Shown here piece after piece: positions 58,873-64,000 of a DNA stretch of 64,000 nucleotides; position 1 is the stretch's first letter; each line of letters starts with the position of its first letter. The position numbers were made by a program, and so were the translations under genes. Below the pieces are notes generated by a model, which did no database searches, was not told the DNA's origin, and was given only the letters and a program-made list of their open reading frames with translations. Origin of the DNA: CBDAQV01 sp965199335. Its GTDB lineage: Bacteria; Pseudomonadota; Alphaproteobacteria; CALMVH01. Where the stretch lies: positions 744,001 to 808,000 of the forward strand of contig CBDAQZ010000004.1 of the NCBI GenBank assembly GCA_965199335.1, read 5' to 3'.

Positions 58873-59804
58873 CACGCGAACAGGATGGAGGAAAGCCGCT
58901 TGCGCGCGGAAATGGTCAGCGGATCCATCGCGCCCAGCGCCTCGAAGAATTTCACCAGCTGCTTGCGTGCCGCCTCCTCGTTCCAGGCACGGTCGCGGCG
59001 GACGATTTCCAGCAGCTCGTCCACGGCCGCCTCGCGCTTGTTCTCGGCATAATAGGCCATGGCAAGGTCGAAACGCACCGCGTGATCGGCGGGGTCGCGG
59101 TCCAGCTTTGTCTTCAACGCCGCGCTCTCGCCGGTATTGGCTCCCTGTTCGACAAGGTCGAGGGCGGTACGCACCGCTGCAAGCTCTGCATGCTTGGCGA
59201 CTTCCGGCGGCGCCTCGTCAAGCAGGGCGCGCGCCGTCTGCGGGTCGCCGTTATCGAGCAACAGGCGAACGAGCCCGGCGCGCGCGGTCGGTTGTGCCGG
59301 GTCCTGAGCCAGGATTTCGGAATAGATCTGGCCCGCGATCTGCACCTGACCCTCGGCCAGCGCATGCCTGGCCTCCTCCAACGCCAGGTCGACCGGATTG
59401 CCACCGGCGCCCGAGGCCGCCAGCAGCTTGTCGACGAACTGCTTGATCTGGCTTTCCGGCACAGCGCCCATGAAACCGTCGACAGGGCGGCCTTGGTAGA
59501 AAGCATAGACCGTGGGGATCGACTGGACGCGCAGGGCCTGCGCGATCTCGGGATTTTCGTCGATGTTGATCTTGACCATGCGGACCTTGCCGCCCTGCGC
59601 CGTCACCGTCTTTTCCAGCAACGGGCCGAGCTGCTTGCACGGGCCGCACCAGGGAGCCCAGAAATCGACGATCACGGGGACGGCCATCGAGGCGCCGACC
59701 ACGTCGCGCTCGAAGGTGGCGACCGAACCGTCGCGGATCAGCGCGTTGTCGTCCTGTTCGACCGTGGCGGTCTTCGCCGGTTTCCTGCCCAGAAGCAAAT
59801 CCAT
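58872..59804 (-). CDS. Thioredoxin-TPR protein (CnoX/YbbN-like)
   Basis: 310 residues from ATG 59804 (MDLLLGRKPAKTATV), with GAGGAA upstream. The thioredoxin domain has an intact CGPC at 53-56 and 'SIPTVYAFYQGRPVDGF'. After about residue 155 come TPR-like helices. This is the architecture of CnoX (YbbN), a redox chaperone partnering GroEL. Coupled to the LON-domain gene. Confidence 0.93.
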   Translation of the reverse strand: MDLLLGRKPAKTATVEQDDNALIRDGSVATFERDVVGASMAVPVIVDFWAPWCGPCKQLGPLLEKTVTAQGGKVRMVKINIDENPEIAQALRVQSIPTVYAFYQGRPVDGFMGAVPESQIKQFVDKLLAASGAGGNPVDLALEEARHALAEGQVQIAGQIYSEILAQDPAQPTARAGLVRLLLDNGDPQTARALLDEAPPEVAKHAELAAVRTALDLVEQGANTGESAALKTKLDRDPADHAVRFDLAMAYYAENKREAAVDELLEIVRRDRAWNEEAARKQLVKFFEALGAMDPLTISARKRLSSILFA

Positions 59805-59882
59805 CGTTCCTCGCTCGTGCCTTGGCAATCAATCTGTCGCGCATTGCGACACAGACAAGGCTTTGGAGCGAGTCGGAGGCGC

Positions 59883-59910
59883 TTGCAAGCACGAAAACTT
59901 TGCGTATAGT
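59883..59910 (+). promoter_or_regulatory. Promoter of tRNA-Gly
   Basis: TTGCAA (59883-59888), 16-base spacer, TATAGT (59905-59910), ending 18 bases before the tRNA. Confidence 0.62.
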
Positions 59911-59928
59911 GTTTCGATCATTGGGGCC

Positions 59929-60003
59929 GCGGGCGTAGCTCAGGGGTAGAGCACAACCTTGCCAAGGTTGGGGTCGAGGGTTCGAATCCCTTCGCCCGCT
60001 CCA
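59929..60003 (+). tRNA. tRNA-Gly (GCC)
   Basis: Acceptor GCGGGCG/CGCCCGC, anticodon stem CAACC/GGTTG around loop TTGCCAA with anticodon GCC, T arm GAGGGTTCGAATCCCTT, and encoded CCA at 60001-60003. Confidence 0.97.
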
Positions 60004-60114
60004 ATGAATTGTTTTATCGGCGTCGTTTCAGCGGCGCGGCGCTTATGACTCCGCAACTTTTCTGCGGTATGATTTCTAGGTTCAATCGGGAGGTTTCATG
60101 GTGAGGAGTTCGGC

Positions 60115-61017
60115 TTGAAACCGCATTCCACCACGATGCGCGTCAACTGGCGGTGGCTGGGGCCGAAGATCGGCAGCGCCGCGCTGGTCACCATGGCCAT
60201 CGCTATGCTGGGCCTGAACAAGGCCAGCCCGGCGCTGGTCGAGCGTCTGCAGACCACAACCGCCGATTTCCTGGCGCCCGTCGTCGGCTTCCTGGGCCAG
60301 CCGCTGGTATCGATCCGTAATGGGCTCGGCACGATCGGCCACGCCTCAGATATATTTCACCAGAACGAAGCCCTGCGCGACCAGAACCACCGCATGATCG
60401 CTTGGCAGGATACCGCGTTGCGCCTCGAGGCCGAAAACGCGACCCTGCGCGCGCAGCTGCATGTCGCGCCCGATCCGAAAAGCGAACAGATCATGGTGCG
60501 GGTCATCGGCGATCCGGCCGGCGGCTTCGTGCAGAGCCTGATGCTGGCGGCGGGCGACAACCGCGGCATCGGCAAGGGCCAGCCGGCGGTGACGGCGGCG
60601 GCCAAGGCCGGCGGCCTTGATGCTGGGGCGCTGGTCGGGCGTGTGATCCAGACCGGCAAGGAATCGGCGCGCCTGCTGTTGATCACCGACGTCAGCTCGC
60701 GCATTCCGGTGCTGCTCGAGCAAAGCCATGTCCACGCCATACTGGGCGGCGACGATACCGATCGCCCGCAGCTTATGTTCCTGCCGCCGGGCGCCACCGT
60801 CACCCTGGGCGAGCGGCTGGTGACCTCGGGCAACGACCGCCTGCTGCCGCCCGGCATCGCTGTCGGGGTCGTGGTCGGCAACGATGAAAACGGCATCCGT
60901 GTCGCGCCGCTGGCAGATCTTTCGCGTATCGATTTCGTGACCATACTCAAATATGAAGGTGTCGAGGCTTTGCCCCCGCCCGAAGCGCCGGTGGAAAAAG
61001 CCCGCACCCGCAAATGA
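60115..61017 (+). CDS. mreC: Rod shape-determining protein MreC
   Basis: 300 residues from TTG 60115 (KPHSTTMRVNWRW), with GAGGAG 7 bases upstream. One membrane helix near the N-terminus, a coiled coil ('NHRMIAWQDTALRLEAENATL' region) and the beta-barrel domains with 'RVIGDPAGGFVQSLMLAAG' and 'LGERLVTSGNDRLLPPGIAVG'. Scaffolds the elongation complex with MreD and PBP2. mreB is not seen upstream in the window; the tRNA-Gly gene is there instead. Confidence 0.94.
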   Translation: MKPHSTTMRVNWRWLGPKIGSAALVTMAIAMLGLNKASPALVERLQTTTADFLAPVVGFLGQPLVSIRNGLGTIGHASDIFHQNEALRDQNHRMIAWQDTALRLEAENATLRAQLHVAPDPKSEQIMVRVIGDPAGGFVQSLMLAAGDNRGIGKGQPAVTAAAKAGGLDAGALVGRVIQTGKESARLLLITDVSSRIPVLLEQSHVHAILGGDDTDRPQLMFLPPGATVTLGERLVTSGNDRLLPPGIAVGVVVGNDENGIRVAPLADLSRIDFVTILKYEGVEALPPPEAPVEKARTRK

Positions 61018-61538
61018 TCTTCGGGATCGGCTTTCTCGACCGCTGGACGAATATTCCCAGGCATTTCGTCCCGGCGGCGGTGACGATGGCCATGCTGATC
61101 CTGCAATTGCTGCCCTGGACCTGGTCGGGCGAAGCGATCACCCCCTCGCTGGTCCTGATGAGCCTGTTCTTCTGGTCGATACGCGCGCCGCGCCTCTCAC
61201 CGCCCGTTCTTGCCTTCGTCGTCGGCGCGATGGCCGACCTGTCCGAGCTGACGCCGTTCGGCTCGCAGGCGATCATCTTCCTGCTGCTGACCATGCGCCT
61301 GCGCCGCAAGCCGCCGATGCGCAACCCGTCCTTCTTCCAGCTATGGGCGCTCTTCTCGGCCGTCTGCCTCGGCGTGAACCTGCTGCTGTGGCTGATCGAG
61401 ATCGCGGTCGGCGGCCGCTTGATGCCGGCAGGCCAGGTGATCGCCCGCAGCGCCATCGCGATCGCCGTCTTTCCGTTCATGACCCGGTTCATCCTGATGC
61501 CTGCCCTGCGGCTGGCGGGGGAGGACGGCGATGGCTGA
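61014..61538 (+). CDS. mreD: Rod shape-determining protein MreD
   Basis: 174 residues with about five membrane helices ('HFVPAAVTMAMLILQLLPW', 'LFSAVCLGVNLLLWLIEIAVG'), matching MreD in size and position between mreC and mrdA. Overlaps mreC by ATGA and mrdA by 8 bases. Confidence 0.9.
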   Translation: MIFGIGFLDRWTNIPRHFVPAAVTMAMLILQLLPWTWSGEAITPSLVLMSLFFWSIRAPRLSPPVLAFVVGAMADLSELTPFGSQAIIFLLLTMRLRRKPPMRNPSFFQLWALFSAVCLGVNLLLWLIEIAVGGRLMPAGQVIARSAIAIAVFPFMTRFILMPALRLAGEDGDG

Positions 61539-63378
61539 ACGCGACACCATCCGTTCACGGCTCCTGACGCGCCGCGCGCTGCTGTTGGGCGGGTTGCAGC
61601 TGGGGCTGGCCAGCACGCTGGCGGGCCGGATGTATTACCTGCAGGTGGTCGACAATGAGAAATACCGCCTGCTGGCCGATACCAACCGCATCAACGTGCG
61701 TCTGATCCCGCCCTCGCGCGGGTTGCTGCTGGATCATGCCGGCGTGCCGCTGGCGCGCAACGACCAGAACTTCCAGCTGCTGATGATCGCCGAGCAGGTG
61801 CCTGACATCGACGCCTCGCTGAACCTGGTCGACCGGCTGATCTCGCTGGGCGACAACGAGCGCAAGCGGATCAACAAGGAGATCGAGCACAAGCGCGCCT
61901 TCGTACCGGTGATCGTGCGCGAAAATCTGACCTGGGACGAGGTTTCGGCCATCGAACTGAACACGCCGGACCTGCCGGGCCTGCTGATCCAGTCAGGCGA
62001 TCTGCGCTCCTATCCGCTGAACGACGCAGGCGCGCATCTGATCGGCTATGTCGGCGCGCCGGCGGAAGGCGACATGGACGGCGACGACCTCCTCTCTCTG
62101 CCGGGGTTCAAGGTCGGCAAGAGCGGCATCGAGAAATTCCATGAGGACGACCTGCGCGGCGAGCCGGGGGAAAGCCAGCTCGAGGTCAACGCCAACGGCC
62201 GCATCATCCGCGAGCTGACCAGCGAGTCCGGCGTTCCGGGCGACGACGTCCATCTGACCATCGATGCCGGCCTGCAGCAATACACCCATCAGCGGCTGGG
62301 CCTGGAGGATAGCGCCGCCGCCGTGGTAATGGACGTGCACACCGGCGCGATCTATGCGCTGGCGTCCTATCCCGGCTTCGACCCCAACGTGTTCAGCAAG
62401 GGCATTCCCGCCGATATCTGGGAGGAGCTGCTGTCCGATCCGAAGGTGCCTCTGACCAACAAGGCGTCGTCGGGGCAATACCCGCCGGGATCGACCTTCA
62501 AGATGGTGACCGCCCTCGCCGGGATGGAAAGCGGTGCGATCACTTCCGACCACAGCGTGACCTGCACCGGATCGATGACGCTGGGCGACCACGAGTTCCA
62601 CTGCTGGAAGAAGGGCGGCCACGGCACGATCGGCATGACCGACGCCTTCGCCTATTCCTGCGACGTGTTCTTCTACGACATCGGCCACCGTACCGGCATC
62701 GATGCCATCGCCGCGGCGGCGAAGAAGCTGGGGCTGGGTTTCAAGCTGGGGCTGGACCTGCCGGGCGAACGCCCCGGGCTGGTGCCGACGCGGGCATGGA
62801 AGGAAAAGACGATCGGCGAGGGCTGGCAACAGGGCGAGACGCTGGTCAACGCCATCGGCCAGGGCTTCGTCAAGGCGACGCCGCTGCAACTGGCGGTCAT
62901 GACCGCACGGCTGGCCAGCGGCATGGGCGTGCAGCCGCACCTGACGCGGCAAGTGGGGGGGCAGACGCCGCAACGGGCGGATGCCCCGACGCTGAAAGTC
63001 AACCCGCAGCATCTCCAGGCGATCCTGGCGGGAATGGTGGCGGTCGGCGACTATGGCACCGGCAAGCATTGCCAGATCCCGGACGAGGCGATGCGCATGG
63101 CAGGCAAGAGCGGCAGCGCCCAGGTGCGCCGCATGAGCGCGTACGAACGCGCCCACAACGTCCACAGCGACAGCCTGCCATGGAAGGAGCGCGACCATGC
63201 CCTGTTCGTCGGCTACGCCCCAGTCGACGCGCCGCGCTACGCCTGCGCCGTGATCGTGGAGCATGGCAACCACGGCGCGGATGCGGCCGGCCCGGTGGTG
63301 CGCGACTTGCTGTGGGAAGCGCAGAAGCGCGACCTCGCCCGCATTGCGGCGACCGACACGACGCCGATGAAAGGCTGA
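61531..63378 (+). CDS. mrdA: Penicillin-binding protein 2 (transpeptidase MrdA)
   Basis: 615 residues. One N-terminal helix anchors it in the membrane ('RALLLGGLQLGLAS'), followed by a dimerisation domain ('RGLLLDHAGVPLARN') and a transpeptidase domain with SxxK at Ser321-Lys324 (PPGSTFK), SxD at 376-378 (YSCDVFF) and KSG at 526-528. It makes cross-links during rod elongation. Third gene of mreC-mreD-mrdA; rodA is not visible downstream. Confidence 0.95.
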   Translation: MAERDTIRSRLLTRRALLLGGLQLGLASTLAGRMYYLQVVDNEKYRLLADTNRINVRLIPPSRGLLLDHAGVPLARNDQNFQLLMIAEQVPDIDASLNLVDRLISLGDNERKRINKEIEHKRAFVPVIVRENLTWDEVSAIELNTPDLPGLLIQSGDLRSYPLNDAGAHLIGYVGAPAEGDMDGDDLLSLPGFKVGKSGIEKFHEDDLRGEPGESQLEVNANGRIIRELTSESGVPGDDVHLTIDAGLQQYTHQRLGLEDSAAAVVMDVHTGAIYALASYPGFDPNVFSKGIPADIWEELLSDPKVPLTNKASSGQYPPGSTFKMVTALAGMESGAITSDHSVTCTGSMTLGDHEFHCWKKGGHGTIGMTDAFAYSCDVFFYDIGHRTGIDAIAAAAKKLGLGFKLGLDLPGERPGLVPTRAWKEKTIGEGWQQGETLVNAIGQGFVKATPLQLAVMTARLASGMGVQPHLTRQVGGQTPQRADAPTLKVNPQHLQAILAGMVAVGDYGTGKHCQIPDEAMRMAGKSGSAQVRRMSAYERAHNVHSDSLPWKERDHALFVGYAPVDAPRYACAVIVEHGNHGADAAGPVVRDLLWEAQKRDLARIAATDTTPMKG

Positions 63379-63447
63379 TTTAATAATTTAGTAATTGATC
63401 GGGATCGGCAGTCAGGTTATAAATCAAGATATTATTAACTTATTCCG

Positions 63448-64000
63448 ATGCCACCAATGAACGACTTCGACGACTCGTCGCAAAGACCCCGGCCCGGCGA
63501 AGTCATCGTGCAACGCGGCACGTCTTCCGGGGAAGCCGCGGAGCTGGCCCAATTGGAAACGATTGCGAAAAACCTGCTTACCGCCGGTATTGTAAGGGCG
63601 AAGCCTTTCACCTGGAAAGACAGGTCCATCCAGCCAAGCCGGGTGGATGAACAGTGGATCGAAAACAATACGAGCAGACTGCGGCAATGGGCTGAAGCAC
63701 AGGGCCCCGAAAGTGCCGAAAAAAGGCGATTCGATCAAACGCATGGTCGTCTCAGCCTGTTTGCTGCCGATATATATCTCGTATCTCTGCGTCATGCCGT
63801 CATTCCCATGCTGCGTGCCGATATCGAGGTGACTGGGAAGCGCGCGCGAAAATTGCTCGATGCGGCCGTTTCCGTAGACGGAGCGCCGAGTCCGCGCGAA
63901 GCATTCGATCTGGTAATGAAAGCCAAGTGGCTCGCCTCCAAAAGAAGCGTCGAGCTGGATTTCGTCACCTTGCGAAAAGACGGATGCGACCCTACGCCGC
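63448..64000 (+). CDS. Hypothetical protein, 5' part (runs off the window)
   Basis: An open frame from ATG 63448 (MPPMNDFDDSSQRPRPGE), or ATG 63457, to the end of the window, at least 184 residues. Polar and helical, with 'LAQLETIAKNLLTAGIVRAK' and 'LRQWAEAQGPESAEKRRFDQ'; no signal peptide so far. An AT-rich stretch (63379-63440) precedes it. Style is like the unrecognised soluble proteins at 23572 and 38479, without alignable identity. Function unknown. Confidence 0.65.
   Translation, partial: MPPMNDFDDSSQRPRPGEVIVQRGTSSGEAAELAQLETIAKNLLTAGIVRAKPFTWKDRSIQPSRVDEQWIENNTSRLRQWAEAQGPESAEKRRFDQTHGRLSLFAADIYLVSLRHAVIPMLRADIEVTGKRARKLLDAAVSVDGAPSPREAFDLVMKAKWLASKRSVELDFVTLRKDGCDPTP

Overview
The window is a compact, high-GC chromosomal segment from an alphaproteobacterium. 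It carries mnmG-rsmG-parA-parB, aroE-coaE-dnaQ and mutM/rpsT/dnaA, which in this class cluster near the replication origin, plus a 16/16 consensus parS, a large NAD-type glutamate dehydrogenase, a PutA without DNA-binding domain, and the lptC-lptA-lptB run. I cannot fix the genus; several hypothetical proteins look lineage-specific. Genes are tightly packed, with 4-base ATGA start/stop overlaps and convergent pairs whose stops abut or share CTAG.

Layout. 1-3.4 kb: end of mnmG, rsmG (containing parS), parA, parB. 3.4-5.8 kb: a low-complexity-tailed protein, a response-regulator-like protein lacking a phospho-acceptor, and a secreted HExxH protein. 5.84-6.26 kb: AT-rich, gene-free stretch with DnaA-box-like sites, the best oriC candidate. 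6.3-8.4 kb: aroE-coaE-dnaQ. 8.4-18.5 kb: a membrane-anchored hypothetical protein, then proline and glutamate catabolism (putA divergent from gdhB) and an MFS transporter. 18.5-23.4 kb: NDUFA9-like reductase, tRNA-Leu, RNase D-like exonuclease, lptC-lptA-lptB (lptB frameshifted). 23.5-28.3 kb: unusual hypothetical genes, including an HELDH metallopeptidase-like protein, a 599-residue protein with internal repeats, and a candidate small RNA. 28.4-38.3 kb: rplJ-rplL-rpoB-rpoC on the minus strand, starting from its own promoter. 38.5-46 kb: accessory enzymes (FAD reductase-like, DUF427, GNAT, NAD(P)-binding, GH13) and small secreted proteins. 45.95-47.3 kb: an AT-rich island with a broken coiled-coil gene and a DUF2513-like gene. 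47.3-50.8 kb: dnaA, rpsT, mutM. 50.8-54.4 kb: Cas2/SinR-like, TerB-like, CorC-type transporter, an inverted-repeat element, M48 peptidase. 54.4-56.3 kb: nadA and nadC, divergent. 56.3-59.8 kb: small secreted protein, DUF1826-like, SpoU methyltransferase, Trm112-like, LON-domain protein, thioredoxin-TPR. 59.9-63.4 kb: tRNA-Gly and the cell-shape genes mreC-mreD-mrdA. An unidentified gene runs off the right edge.

Functionally the window joins chromosome replication and segregation (dnaA, oriC candidate, parABS, dnaQ), transcription/translation (rplJL-rpoBC, rpsT, tRNAs, rRNA/tRNA modification), envelope construction (LPS export, MreCD/PBP2), NAD synthesis, and amino-acid catabolism feeding glutamate into the TCA cycle. 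The most unusual content is the set of unrecognised proteins at 23.5-28.3 and 38.5 kb, the candidate small RNA between two of them, and two genes broken by single-base frameshifts.
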